Numbered from the stretch's first letter, positions 18,663 to 27,455 are shown. The stretch is 34,154 nucleotides of DNA from Metabacillus niabensis (GCF_902829255.1 NZ_CADEPK010000019.1:1-34154), one strand, 5' to 3'. A program made the numbers and translations. Notes: generated from the letters alone by a model not told the origin.

Positions 18663-18697
18663 GGGAAATCCGTCCAGTAATCGGGACGGTTCCCTTT
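18663..18697. terminator. Bidirectional terminator, HAD gene and ugd
   Basis: The stem gggaa-a-tccgtcc / gggacgg-ttccc has a 7-nt loop and short T/A tracts. It lies between the converging HAD and UDP-glucose dehydrogenase genes and reaches the ugd stop codon. Confidence 0.7.
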
Positions 18698-20007
18698 CAT
18701 ATATTCCCCTTTACACCTACGCCTATATATGTGTAACCTAAATCGACCAATCTGTTACGATCAAGCGCATTTCTGCCATCAAAAATGACCGGTTTGTTTA
18801 CTTTTAACTTAATCGCTTCCCAATCGAGGTGTATTAGCTCCTTCCATTCTGTGACGAGGATAATCGCATCTGCTCCTTCTATTGCGCCTATCGGTGTTTG
18901 CGCGTAATTAATCATGGGGAAAATTCGTTTTATCTGATCAATTCCTTTAGGATCATAGGCTGACACAATGGCGTGATTTTGAATAAGATATTCGATTACT
19001 CGTAGCGAGGAGGCTTCTCTAATATCGTCTGTTTCTGGCTTAAACGTTAAGCCTAAAATAGCAATATGCTTATTCGTTAAGTCTCCTAGTGTATTTGCCA
19101 CATTTGTCATAAACCATTCAACCTGGGAATCATTTACGCTTTGTACTGCTTGAAGAATTTGAAATGGAACGTGATTTGCTGCTGAAAATGCTAATAATGC
19201 TTTAATATCTTTAGGAAAGCATGAACCTCCAAAGCCAATACCCGCTTGAAGAAAATCTGGACCTATCCGCTTATCTAGCCCCATACCTTTTGCTACATTT
19301 GTTATATCGACATTTAAATTCTCGCACAATCTTGCCAGTTCATTAACAAACGATATTTTCGTTGCTAAAAAAGTATTTGAAGCATATTTAATCATTTCCG
19401 CGTCGTTTAGCGCTGTAAATAAAATTTTCGATTGAAAATCGTTATATAAACTGTTCATTTTCATCTTCGCTCGGTCATTTTCACATCCTAAAATAATCCG
19501 ATCTGGCTGTAACGCATCTTTTAACGCTCTACCCTCTCTTAAAAATTCAGGATTTGAAACAAGATCAAATGGGATATCCACATTTCTCTTTTGCAATTGG
19601 GAGAATATAATTTCCTGAACCTTCTTCCCTGTGCCTACGGGAACTGTACTTTTCATAATGATTATTTTATAGTCATCGATAAATGTTCCAATCGATTGTG
19701 CCACTTGCTCAACAAATGAAAGATCTGCCTCACCAGATGGTAATGATGGAGTGCCGACAGTGATAAACACATATTCAGCTTGTTTGAGAGACTTCCTAAT
19801 AGATGTTGTAAATGATAGCTGACCAAGTTTCAGCTGCTGCTTCATCATATCTTCCATACCTGCCTCATAAAATGGAAGATATCCTTGTGATAGAAGCTTT
19901 ACCTTCTCTTCGTTATGTTCTACGACTACTACGTGATGACCATAAGCTGCAAAGGCGACACTTGTCGTCATTCCAACATAGCCCGCACCTATTACGGCAA
20001 TATTCAT
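18697..20007 (-). CDS. ytcA: UDP-glucose 6-dehydrogenase (YtcA-like)
   Basis: Oxidises UDP-glucose to UDP-glucuronate with two NAD. The 436 residues include the N-terminal GAGYVG Rossmann motif, KSTVPVGTG, SNPEFLREG, and the catalytic cysteine (residue 263) in GFGGSCFPKDIKAL, then a C-terminal UDP-binding domain with GLTFKPETDDIREA. The start is ATG 20007, with a ggggaaaa site; the TTG at 20022 lies upstream of that site. It follows the uridylyltransferase gene by 48 bp on the same strand. The pair plus the neighbouring epimerase and glycosyltransferases match the B. subtilis ytdA-ytcABC spore-glycan cluster, but tuaD would be possible by sequence alone. Confidence 0.93.
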   Translation of the reverse strand: MNIAVIGAGYVGMTTSVAFAAYGHHVVVVEHNEEKVKLLSQGYLPFYEAGMEDMMKQQLKLGQLSFTTSIRKSLKQAEYVFITVGTPSLPSGEADLSFVEQVAQSIGTFIDDYKIIIMKSTVPVGTGKKVQEIIFSQLQKRNVDIPFDLVSNPEFLREGRALKDALQPDRIILGCENDRAKMKMNSLYNDFQSKILFTALNDAEMIKYASNTFLATKISFVNELARLCENLNVDITNVAKGMGLDKRIGPDFLQAGIGFGGSCFPKDIKALLAFSAANHVPFQILQAVQSVNDSQVEWFMTNVANTLGDLTNKHIAILGLTFKPETDDIREASSLRVIEYLIQNHAIVSAYDPKGIDQIKRIFPMINYAQTPIGAIEGADAIILVTEWKELIHLDWEAIKLKVNKPVIFDGRNALDRNRLVDLGYTYIGVGVKGNI

Positions 20008-20055
20008 TTTTCCCCGCTCCAATCCAAGTTTATCTATCGTATTAAACTTCCTTAT

Positions 20056-20934
20056 CTATTTTTCGTTTGCTTGAATCCTGTTTAAATAATCTAGTACTTC
20101 ATCACGTAAATCATCTCGCTGTAAAGCAAAATCAATTGTTGCTCGAATAAACCCTAGCTTATTTCCGATATCATATCGCCTTCCGTGAAATTGATAGGCA
20201 TAAACGGCTTGGCGCTCATTTAATATTCGAATCGCTTCCGTTAACTGTACTTCACCACTAGAATCTGGAGGTAGTGTATTTAAAATTGAAAAAATTTCCG
20301 GTCTTAGGATATAGCGCCCTAAAATCGCATATTGAGATGGCGCCTCTTCTTTCTTTGGTTTTTCGACCAATGTTTCGATGTTTAATATATTTTCGTCTAT
20401 CTCACTACCCTTTGGTTTAATAATCCCGTATTGAGAGACTTCATCTTCTGACACCTTTTGAACGCCAACAATCGAGGAATGATACCTGTTGAAGACTTCA
20501 ATTAATTGCTGTAAACAAGGCTTTTCTGACATCACGATATCATCACCTAATAGAACAGCAAAAGGTTCATTGCCAACAAATGATCTTGCACAATTAATCG
20601 CATGTCCTAAACCCTTAGGTTCCTTTTGACGAATATAATGGATATTTGCAAGATTCGTAATTTTTTGCACCTCATGAAATAAGCTTAATTTATTCTTTTT
20701 CATCAAAGCATCCTCTAGTTCATATGTTTGATCAAAATGATCCTCAATCGAACGCTTACCACGCCCGCTAATGATAATAATATCCTCAATCCCTGAAGCA
20801 ACTGCCTCCTCCACGATATATTGAATCGTAGGTTTATCAACTATCGGCAGCATTTCTTTCGGTAATGCCTTCGTTGCTGGTAAAAATCTTGTCCCTAATC
20901 CAGCTGCTGGTATAATCGCCTTCCGTATCTTCAT
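20056..20934 (-). CDS. ytdA: UTP-glucose-1-phosphate uridylyltransferase (YtdA/GalU-like)
   Basis: Makes UDP-glucose from glucose-1-phosphate and UTP. All 292 residues fit the family: nucleotide-binding AAGLGTRFLPATKALPKEML at the N-terminus, PTIQYIVEEA, LLGDDI, VEKP and GRYDIG-type motif (GRRYDIGNKLGF). The ATG at 20934 has gagggg at 7-8 bp. It is the first gene of a two-gene operon with the UDP-glucose dehydrogenase and would supply its substrate. The symbol is assigned from context with ytcA, ytcB and cotI; housekeeping galU/gtaB is the alternative. Confidence 0.93.
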   Translation of the reverse strand: MKIRKAIIPAAGLGTRFLPATKALPKEMLPIVDKPTIQYIVEEAVASGIEDIIIISGRGKRSIEDHFDQTYELEDALMKKNKLSLFHEVQKITNLANIHYIRQKEPKGLGHAINCARSFVGNEPFAVLLGDDIVMSEKPCLQQLIEVFNRYHSSIVGVQKVSEDEVSQYGIIKPKGSEIDENILNIETLVEKPKKEEAPSQYAILGRYILRPEIFSILNTLPPDSSGEVQLTEAIRILNERQAVYAYQFHGRRYDIGNKLGFIRATIDFALQRDDLRDEVLDYLNRIQANEK

Positions 20935-21404
20935 TCAAATTCCCCTCATAATACAATTAAATTTTTCAACTTATTTATTTTTATGAAAGTCACCTAAAAA
21001 TGTATGGTGGTTTATCCTATACATAAAAAAATAGGTAGATGATAGCTACATTTAATAAAAAACAAACTAGCACAAATGTTACTTGGGTTTATAAGTAGTC
21101 AAACGTTTTCAAAGAATGGGTATTCCTATATCAAGAAGAAGCCTCAGAGACGTTCTAAAGAAGAACAAGCATTCACCTAAACCAACTAATTAAATAAATA
21201 CATGTAAAATAGTTTAGTTGTCCTATACAAATATTTTCCTTTCTCATAGGTTAATTAAAAGTATGCTCCAGTGTAAAAAACCACCTTCTATCAATTACAA
21301 AAAGTACTTTCTTGCCTGCACTTATTTTTTCATTATTGCAACTATAGAAATGGCGTAATTTATTCTGGTGTCACTACTTTAATATTTATGGCTGGAGGTA
21401 TATC
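20935..21404. other. Divergent promoter region of the spore glycan genes
   Basis: This 470-bp region separates the minus-strand ytdA-ytcA and plus-strand cotI operons. It holds a sigma-K-type promoter on the plus strand (21227-21253). On the minus strand CATACATT (20999-21006) equals the sigma-E -10 consensus but lacks a clear -35. No gene is supported. Confidence 0.45.
21227..21253 (+). promoter_or_regulatory. Sigma-K-like promoter of the cotI operon
   Basis: AC at 21227-21228, a 16-bp spacer and CATAGGTTA at 21245-21253 match the sigma-K pattern AC-N16-CATAnnnTA exactly. The transcript would begin about 145 bp before cotI. Late mother-cell expression fits a spore-coat kinase and coat-glycan enzymes. 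Confidence 0.6.
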
Positions 21405-22502
21405 GTGGAAAATACAATGATTATGCCATGGGAAGAGGATCCGCTTCAGGAATTTTATGTACCGGATTACATTATTCAATATGCCCATCAGGTTCTCGAA
21501 GCCTATGATTTTTCTGTTCATAGTATGAATGTCGTAACGACAAAGTCAGATAAAGGCGGGGCCATTTGGAAAATGGAAACGAATGCCGGTCCGAAAAGCT
21601 TAAAGCTATTACATCGAAGACCTGCAAGAAGCATGTTTAGCCTTGGCGCTCAAGATTATTTAGTACATCAACAAAATGCGAAAGTCCCACCAATTATCAA
21701 AACGAAGGACGGTAGCAGCTATGTCGAAGCTGGGGGAAAGCTATGGTTTGTCGCGGAATGGATTGAACCATTAACCCCTGTATCAAAAGATTTAACAGGG
21801 GCAAAGCACTTATGCCATGCACTTGGCGAATTTCACCGTTTAAGCAAAGGGTATGTCCCTCCACAGCATTCCGAAATTGCCTCAAGAGTACTGAAATGGC
21901 CGAAAAATTATCAAAAGGTTATTAATAAAATGGAATGGTTCCGTAACATAGCGATGGCCTATCAGGAAATGCCTGCAAGCTCTTACCTATTACAAGTTTT
22001 AGATGGCTTTGAGCAACAAGCAATAGCTAGCTATGAAAGATTACAAGCTTCAAGCTACACTGAGTTAGCACAGCTCGGAAACGAATACTGGGGACTTGTT
22101 CACCAAGATTATGGATGGTCAAATGGACAAATGGGTCAGGATGGCATGTGGATTATTGACCTAGATGGTGTTGCCTATGACCTGCCAATCCGTGATTTAA
22201 GGAAGCTTATTTCCGGCACAATGGCTGATTTATATCGTTGGGATACAACTTGGGTAAGAGAAATGATTTTAGCCTATCATGAAGCAAATCCAATTTCACC
22301 ACAGCTATATGATTTACTAATGATCGATTTATCCCTTCCAAACGAATTTTATAAAAACATTAAAGAAGTAGTCTATGAGCCTGAATTATTTTTAAATGAA
22401 CAGACTAGAGCCTTAATCCAAACAATTGTTGATACCGATCAAACGAAATGGCCTGTATTAGAAGAAATTCAACATGATTGGAAGGGAGTAGAACAAACAT
22501 GA
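21405..22502 (+). CDS. cotI: CotI/CotS-family spore coat kinase-like protein
   Basis: A 365-residue protein of the aminoglycoside phosphotransferase-like kinase fold used by CotI, CotS and YutH. The Brenner-type motif HQDYGWSN gives catalytic Asp235 (His233, Asn240), and IIDLDG gives metal-binding Asp252/254. Lys67 in SLKLLH is the likely ATP lysine. All key residues are present, so it may be active. The start is GTG, with a good ggaggt site. Its stop overlaps the ATG of the following glycosyltransferase (ATGA), the same translational coupling expected for coat operons. It is likely made in the mother cell from the sigma-K-like promoter upstream. Confidence 0.85.
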   Translation: MENTMIMPWEEDPLQEFYVPDYIIQYAHQVLEAYDFSVHSMNVVTTKSDKGGAIWKMETNAGPKSLKLLHRRPARSMFSLGAQDYLVHQQNAKVPPIIKTKDGSSYVEAGGKLWFVAEWIEPLTPVSKDLTGAKHLCHALGEFHRLSKGYVPPQHSEIASRVLKWPKNYQKVINKMEWFRNIAMAYQEMPASSYLLQVLDGFEQQAIASYERLQASSYTELAQLGNEYWGLVHQDYGWSNGQMGQDGMWIIDLDGVAYDLPIRDLRKLISGTMADLYRWDTTWVREMILAYHEANPISPQLYDLLMIDLSLPNEFYKNIKEVVYEPELFLNEQTRALIQTIVDTDQTKWPVLEEIQHDWKGVEQT

Positions 22503-24064
22503 ACATCTTAATGATTTGTACCGAGAAGCTGCCTGTCCCTCCAGTACTAGGTGGAGCTATTCAAACGTATATTGCTGGTAGTCTTCCATATTTAAAAAAT
22601 GCTCATACGATTACCGTTCTCGGTGTTAATGACCCATCTCTTCCCGACGAAGAAACAATTGATGGTGTTCGTTATGTCCGAATTCCTGGTAAAGTTTTTA
22701 CCGTTTATCAAGAAGGAGTCACACAATATCTTGAGACAAACGAGTTTGATCTGATTCATATTTTCAACCGTCCAAGACTTGTCCTCCCTGTTCGACAAGC
22801 AGCACCAAATGCCAAAATTACATTGAGTATGCACAATGATATGTTTTCTCCAGAAAAAATTAATCCTGAAGAAGCTGCTTTAGCACTCGAAGAAGTCTCA
22901 AATATCGTAACAGTTAGTGATTACATCGGCAATGAAATAAGTAGATTATTTCCACAGGCAGCGACAAAGGTGAAAACGATTTACTCTGGAGTAGATACAG
23001 AGCAATTTTTACCAGGTCATCACCCAAAAATGCGCCAAGTGAGAAATGAGCTTCGCAGAGCAAATGGATTAGAAAACAAAACGGTTCTCTTATTTGCTGG
23101 AAGACTATCACATAATAAAGGTGTAGATCGCTTAATTCGTGCCCTTCCTGAGCTTTCAAAACGTTTTAATGATCTAGCTTTAGTCATCGTTGGAAGCAAA
23201 TGGTTTAGCCAAAATGATGTAACCGATTATGTTGCTTACATTCGCTCCTTAGCAAATCGCTTGTCAGTACCAGTTGTCACAACAGGATTTGTCGCACCTA
23301 ACGAAATTCAAAATTGGTTTGCTGCTGCCGATTTATTCGTATGCACATCAGTTTGGCAGGAGCCTCTTGCACGTGTCCATTATGAAGCAATGGCTGCAGG
23401 GCTACCAATTGTTACGACAGCACGTGGTGGAAATCCGGAGGTTATTCAATTAGGAGAAAATGGGCTCGTTGTTGAAAATCCAGAAGATCCGAATAATTTC
23501 ACAGAAGCTATTTCTAAAATTCTTTCAAATAAAGCTTTAATGAAACGAATGGGGGAAAAGGGAAGAGAATTAGCCCTCACATTATACCAATGGGATCGTG
23601 TCGGCTCTGAAATTCTTGATGTTTGGAATCATGCTACATTGTCGCAATCTACAGCTCCAGTGCCAGCAGCTAATAAGGTTACTAGTATTGAAAAATATCG
23701 AAATGAACAGCGTCCAAATAAAACAACAGCTAAAAAAGCAACAGCCAAAGAATCTGCGACAAATAAAGCAACAGCTAAAAAAGCAACGGCCAAAAAATCC
23801 GCGACAAATAAAGCAACAGCTAAAAAAGCAATTGCCAAGAAAAATACCGTACAAACAGAACAAAGAAGTAAGCAACCAAGCAAACTAGTCGAACGCACCG
23901 TAGCTAATCTTGCCAACTCTACTCCAACTCCTACAAATCAAAATCAAAGTGGCACTAACCGCCAAAGCTCTTTAAACAAGAAAGTTCTTAAGTCATTCCT
24001 ACAAGAAATGCTTATAGCATCTACAAAGCAATCACTTGAAAAACTTGCACGACCATCTAAATAA
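22499..24064 (+). CDS. GT4 glycosyltransferase with Lys/Ala/Thr-repeat tail (CotSA/YtcC-like)
   Basis: A retaining glycosyltransferase of 521 residues. It has a GT-B fold from 1 to about 380: MNILMICTEKLP, then GGAIQ, LFAGRLSHNKG and the C-terminal EPLARVHYEAMAAGLP with the E-x7-E catalytic pair (about 288-296). From about 385 on it carries a long basic low-complexity tail with a 15-residue repeat (TAKKATAKESATNKA type, 2.5 copies, 45 bp in DNA), as in histone H1-like or AlgP-like tails, then a short helical end. The tail is not part of the family. ATG 22499 overlaps the cotI stop. It is related to the shorter glycosyltransferase at 26194. Spore-surface glycan synthesis is inferred. Confidence 0.9.
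   Translation: MNILMICTEKLPVPPVLGGAIQTYIAGSLPYLKNAHTITVLGVNDPSLPDEETIDGVRYVRIPGKVFTVYQEGVTQYLETNEFDLIHIFNRPRLVLPVRQAAPNAKITLSMHNDMFSPEKINPEEAALALEEVSNIVTVSDYIGNEISRLFPQAATKVKTIYSGVDTEQFLPGHHPKMRQVRNELRRANGLENKTVLLFAGRLSHNKGVDRLIRALPELSKRFNDLALVIVGSKWFSQNDVTDYVAYIRSLANRLSVPVVTTGFVAPNEIQNWFAAADLFVCTSVWQEPLARVHYEAMAAGLPIVTTARGGNPEVIQLGENGLVVENPEDPNNFTEAISKILSNKALMKRMGEKGRELALTLYQWDRVGSEILDVWNHATLSQSTAPVPAANKVTSIEKYRNEQRPNKTTAKKATAKESATNKATAKKATAKKSATNKATAKKAIAKKNTVQTEQRSKQPSKLVERTVANLANSTPTPTNQNQSGTNRQSSLNKKVLKSFLQEMLIASTKQSLEKLARPSK
23726..23840 (+). repeat. 45-bp tandem repeat inside the glycosyltransferase gene
   Basis: Unit starts with acagctaaaaaagcaac at 23726, 23771 and 23816 (about 2.5 copies) and codes for the 15-residue Lys/Ala/Thr unit. 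Copies are nearly identical, so the number may vary between strains. Confidence 0.9.
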
Positions 24065-24081
24065 GGAATCACATAAAATAA

Positions 24082-24103
24082 GCGGGATGAATCTTCATCC
24101 CGC
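24082..24103. terminator. Terminator between the glycosyltransferase and acidic protein genes
   Basis: Perfect 10-bp stem gcgggatgaa / ttcatcccgc with a 2-nt loop, followed by a T-rich stretch on the plus strand. Confidence 0.8.
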
Positions 24104-24168
24104 CATTTCATTTAAGCCCTCACTCAAAATTCCCATCTTTATCAATTGAGCTTTCACTTCATTATAAT

Positions 24169-24555
24169 CTAAAAGGAATCTTCTCTTAATCGATTAATTA
24201 GTTGCTTTCTTAAGCTGTTCACTCGCTCACCTGTGCTAGCTTCAGCCTCCTCAGAATCTTCTTCCAAACCTTCGTTCACTTCTTGTTCCAAATCGTCCTC
24301 TTCTTCATTCTCTTCTACTTCTACGTCATCATCTACTTTGTCTTCTTCGTCTTCTTCAGCATCGTCACTTTCATATTCAACTTCTACTTTTTCACCATCA
24401 ATCTCTAATGAAACATTACTACCAGCAAATAAATTATCTTCCTCAAGTGCATCTAAAAGGAATCTTAATGCTTCTTCAGCTGATACACCTTCTGATAATC
24501 CAACTTCCTCGTGAAATTCAACCTTAAGTTCAAACTTTTTTATTCCCTTTGCCAT
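24169..24555 (-). CDS. Asp/Glu-rich acidic protein, 128 residues
   Basis: Function unknown. Residues 1-65 look folded, with strands KKFELKVEFHEE and NVSLEIDGEKVEVEY around a helix SAEEALRFLLDALEE. Residues 66-110 are an almost uninterrupted acidic stretch, and the C-terminus ends in a mixed helix (RVNSLRKQLINRLRE). The start has a strong ribosome site (aggagggg). The gene is convergent with the glycosyltransferase that carries a strongly basic tail, suggesting, but not proving, an electrostatic partner. It is flanked by spore-coat genes, so a coat function is possible. Confidence 0.8.
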   Translation of the reverse strand: MAKGIKKFELKVEFHEEVGLSEGVSAEEALRFLLDALEEDNLFAGSNVSLEIDGEKVEVEYESDDAEEDEEDKVDDDVEVEENEEEDDLEQEVNEGLEEDSEEAEASTGERVNSLRKQLINRLREDSF

Positions 24556-24784
24556 CCGTTTCCCCTCCTACATATGATTAATAGTTTATAACTCAGACTT
24601 AGTTTATGACGCGAATTTAAAATGGTATAGTACAGCTTCCTCATGCAGTTATCATTCATTTAAAAGTTCACTACTTTAGTAGCCAAAATGATTTCACCTT
24701 CATTGCTTCTAGCGATATTCTTACATTTATCATTATTTTCTTTTGCATAATAGGTATTGGTTCATACACATGCCTTCGCTTTTA

Positions 24785-24793
24785 CATACATTA
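24785..24793 (+). promoter_or_regulatory. Possible sigma-K -10 box upstream of the 83-residue protein
   Basis: CATACATTA fits CATAnnnTA, and AC dinucleotides lie 15 and 17 bp upstream (24766-24769). The box is about 40 bp before the ATG. The spacing is slightly off the preferred 16. Confidence 0.45.
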
Positions 24794-24831
24794 ATTTAAA
24801 GACTTTACTATCTATAGGAAGGAGACCAATT

Positions 24832-25083
24832 ATGACATCATCTATTAATTATTGTAGTGCCCTACAATCATTACCTTCTGGATCAGAGGTTACAGTTCAT
24901 ACGAAAGATAAAAGCTATTATAATACAATTTTCAAAAGATATTATCCAAGAACAAATACAGCCCTAATTGTTATCGATCCGTTTTATAGCCTTGGTGGTT
25001 ATCCAGTTTTAATCCCTTGTCATGAAATTGTTTCGATTGATTTACCTAATTCAATACAGGGAGTTTCTGATGAGGATGAATAA
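24832..25083 (+). CDS. Small unknown protein in the spore glycan cluster, 83 residues
   Basis: I do not recognise this family. The ATG at 24832 has aaggaga 8 bp before; the frame is open further upstream but without a ribosome site. The sequence begins TSSINYCSALQSLPSGSEVT and reads as alternating strands (EVTVHTKDKSYYNTIF, TALIVIDPFY, VLIPCHEIVSID), a small beta-barrel pattern like SH3 or Sm folds, then a short acidic tail. No signal peptide. It lies between the acidic protein and the epimerase gene, transcribed with the epimerase (63-bp gap), so a coat or glycan role is likely. Confidence 0.75.
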   Translation: MTSSINYCSALQSLPSGSEVTVHTKDKSYYNTIFKRYYPRTNTALIVIDPFYSLGGYPVLIPCHEIVSIDLPNSIQGVSDEDE

Positions 25084-25146
25084 TCATCAAGCAACACCCT
25101 CATTACGCTTTCGAAAGTCACATTTCTTCCATCGAGTTGAGAGACA

Positions 25147-26094
25147 ATGAAAATCGTTGTAACAGGTGCAGCAGGATTTATCGGCTCCCATTTATGTGAG
25201 CAATTACTAACAGATAGCCGGAATGAGGTTGTAGGTGTTGATACGTTTATAGGACCGACTCCCCCTCCACTTAAGAAGCTTAATCTAACGAATCTAGTTA
25301 AATCCCCCTCTTTTCAATTTGTTAACGACGACCTTTTAACGATTGATTTAGATGAACTATTAAAGGATGTAGATGTCATCTATCATTTAGCTGGGATACC
25401 AGGAGTTCGTTCTAGCTGGGGAAGGGATTTTGACCCATATGTAAGGAATAATATTGTTGTTACACAGCGACTGTTAGAGGCAGCAAAAAATAAACGCATT
25501 AGTAAATTCATTTATGCTTCTACTTCATCTATCTACGGTGAAAAGGATGGAAAAGTGGCTGAGAATTCTTTACCTACTCCACTTTCTCCGTACGGAATTA
25601 CGAAATTAACTGGTGAGCATTTATGCCATGTATACCAAAAAAGCTTTAACCTCCCGATTATCATTCTCCGCTTTTTCACTGTTTATGGACCTAGACAGCG
25701 GCCAGATATGGCTTTTCATCGTTTTATTTTGCAAATGATAAAGGAAGAGACATTAACAGTATTTGGAGATGGATTACAATCAAGAGACTTCACCTATATT
25801 AGCGATTGTGTTAATGGGATTGCTAATGTTTTACACAAAGATGGCTTAATTGGAAGAACATTGAATATCGGAGGTAAAGAGAGAGCTACAATCAATGAAA
25901 CAATTTCGATTCTCGAGAAGTTACTAGGAAAGCGAGCAAACATACAATATTCTGGTAACATCAGCGGGGAACCAAAGCATACATGGGCAGATATTTCATT
26001 AGCCGAGAATCTACTGGACTATAAGCCAAGATGGACGTTAAAGGAAGGATTACAAAAGGAAATTGAGTATATCCGTTCTGCCTATTCTATCTAA
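25147..26094 (+). CDS. ytcB: NAD-dependent sugar-nucleotide epimerase (YtcB-like)
   Basis: Short-chain dehydrogenase-type epimerase of 315 residues. The N-terminal Rossmann motif is GAAGFIGSH (7-15). The active site has the Ser/Thr cluster STSSIYGE and Tyr149-x3-Lys153 (SPYGITK). The C-terminal half has ILRFFTVYGPRQRPDMA and DFTYISDCV, as in UDP-glucuronate/UDP-galactose 4-epimerases. In this cluster UDP-glucuronate from the ytcA-type dehydrogenase is the likely substrate, giving UDP-galacturonate; this is inferred. The ribosome site before ATG 25147 (ttgagagaca) is only moderate. It is followed after about 100 bp by the second glycosyltransferase. Confidence 0.9.
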   Translation: MKIVVTGAAGFIGSHLCEQLLTDSRNEVVGVDTFIGPTPPPLKKLNLTNLVKSPSFQFVNDDLLTIDLDELLKDVDVIYHLAGIPGVRSSWGRDFDPYVRNNIVVTQRLLEAAKNKRISKFIYASTSSIYGEKDGKVAENSLPTPLSPYGITKLTGEHLCHVYQKSFNLPIIILRFFTVYGPRQRPDMAFHRFILQMIKEETLTVFGDGLQSRDFTYISDCVNGIANVLHKDGLIGRTLNIGGKERATINETISILEKLLGKRANIQYSGNISGEPKHTWADISLAENLLDYKPRWTLKEGLQKEIEYIRSAYSI

Positions 26095-26193
26095 TAATAT
26101 GTGAGAATATGAAACTCAATCTACCTATTAGCTTAAAACAGATGACAAAGTATGCACTTAATACGTCTATGAGACTTAAAGGAAATGATACAA

Positions 26194-27330
26194 TTGAAAC
26201 TAGCCTTTATTTGTACAGAAAAGCTTCCCTCTCCCGCAATAAGAGGAGGAGCCATTCAAATTATGTTAGATGGGATTATTCCTTATTTCCAAAACCATCA
26301 AGTAACCATTTTCTCGATTACCGACCCTAAGCTCTCAAATCAAGAAACAGATGGATTTATTCAATATATACGGTTTCCTAGGGAAAACTATGAAATGGAT
26401 GTAGCGAATGCACTTAAAAACCAATCCTTTGATTTAATTCATGTATTTAATCGCCCAAATACGGTCCATCTATACAAGGCAGCATCACCAACAAGTAAAT
26501 TTGTCCTCAGTCTCCATAATGATATGTTTTCAGAGCTGAAGATGACAAAGGAAGAAAGCCTCCGGGCACTGAAACATGTCGATGCAATTACTACTGTTAG
26601 TCAATATATTAAACGAACGGTCACATATCGATATCCACAATATTCTCATAAAATATATGTATTATATTCAGGAGTCGATTTGACAAAATTTACGTCTATT
26701 CATGAGAAACAAGGCCAAGTGCTACAAAGAACGCTTCGACAACGCCACAAGCTTTCAGGCAAGCAGGTTGTTCTTTTTATTGGGAGATTAAATAAAACAA
26801 AAGGACCCCATTTATTAATTAAAGCACTTGAAGAGCTTATTCCTAAATACCCTCATATCTGTTTAGTCATCGTTGGAGGGAAATGGTTTAGTGAAAATAC
26901 TGTTGATGACTATGTACATTCTTTATATACATTAGCAGAAAACCATCGTGACCATATTTACTTTACGAACTATATTCCATCAGACGAAATCCCTCTTTAT
27001 ATGACAATGGCAGATCTATTCGTTTGCAGCTCACAATGGCATGAGCCTCTAGCACGTGTTCATTATGAAGCAATGGCAGCTGGACTTCCAATTATAACAA
27101 CGGACCGCGGCGGCAATGCAGAGGTAATTGCTCACAAGCATAATGGCTATGTCATTTCCGACTACGATAATCCACAAGCTTTTTCTCAAGCAATCGATTA
27201 TCTTCTTTCAAACCGAAATAAAGCAAAACAATTCGGTCTTGCTGGACGAAAAATCGTTGAAGAGCATTTCCAATTTCATCATGTAGCAGAAAGATTAGAA
27301 AACATTTATGTAACTAGTCTAAATTCATAG
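26194..27330 (+). CDS. ytcC: GT4 glycosyltransferase (YtcC-like)
   Basis: GT-B retaining glycosyltransferase of 378 residues. It is a paralogue of the enzyme at 22499 (shared starts ICTEKLP and GGAIQ, shared EPLARVHYEAMAAGLPI) but lacks the basic tail. The first in-frame ATG is 26185, but the TTG at 26194 is better spaced from aaagga and begins MKLAFICTEKLP, matching the paralogue's MNILMICTEKLP. It shares the operon with the epimerase, and a hairpin with ccccacat / atgtgggg follows. A spore-surface sugar polymer is the likely product. Confidence 0.9.
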   Translation: MKLAFICTEKLPSPAIRGGAIQIMLDGIIPYFQNHQVTIFSITDPKLSNQETDGFIQYIRFPRENYEMDVANALKNQSFDLIHVFNRPNTVHLYKAASPTSKFVLSLHNDMFSELKMTKEESLRALKHVDAITTVSQYIKRTVTYRYPQYSHKIYVLYSGVDLTKFTSIHEKQGQVLQRTLRQRHKLSGKQVVLFIGRLNKTKGPHLLIKALEELIPKYPHICLVIVGGKWFSENTVDDYVHSLYTLAENHRDHIYFTNYIPSDEIPLYMTMADLFVCSSQWHEPLARVHYEAMAAGLPIITTDRGGNAEVIAHKHNGYVISDYDNPQAFSQAIDYLLSNRNKAKQFGLAGRKIVEEHFQFHHVAERLENIYVTSLNS

Positions 27331-27361
27331 GGACAGTCCCCACATTTTTAATGTGGGGGTT
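27330..27361 (+). terminator. Terminator after ytcC, overlapping a ggggac-family core
   Basis: cccacat and atgtggg pair around a T-rich loop. The preceding bases gggacagtccc (27329-27340) form a competing core of the repeat family at 14491. There is no long T-run, so termination may be partial. Confidence 0.6.
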
Positions 27362-27455
27362 GTATCTTCCAATCATTTCTTTTTATCCTATTTATATGTA
27401 ACACTACATCCATAGGTTTTTTGCTAAAAGCTATACAAAAAGCAGGTGAATTATT

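Noticed and set aside
26109-26330. A 73-codon frame overlapping the start of ytcC
   Set aside because: It runs out of frame through the glycosyltransferase start; the conserved ICTEKLP start of the glycosyltransferase lies in the other frame. Translational coupling remains possible but cannot be shown.
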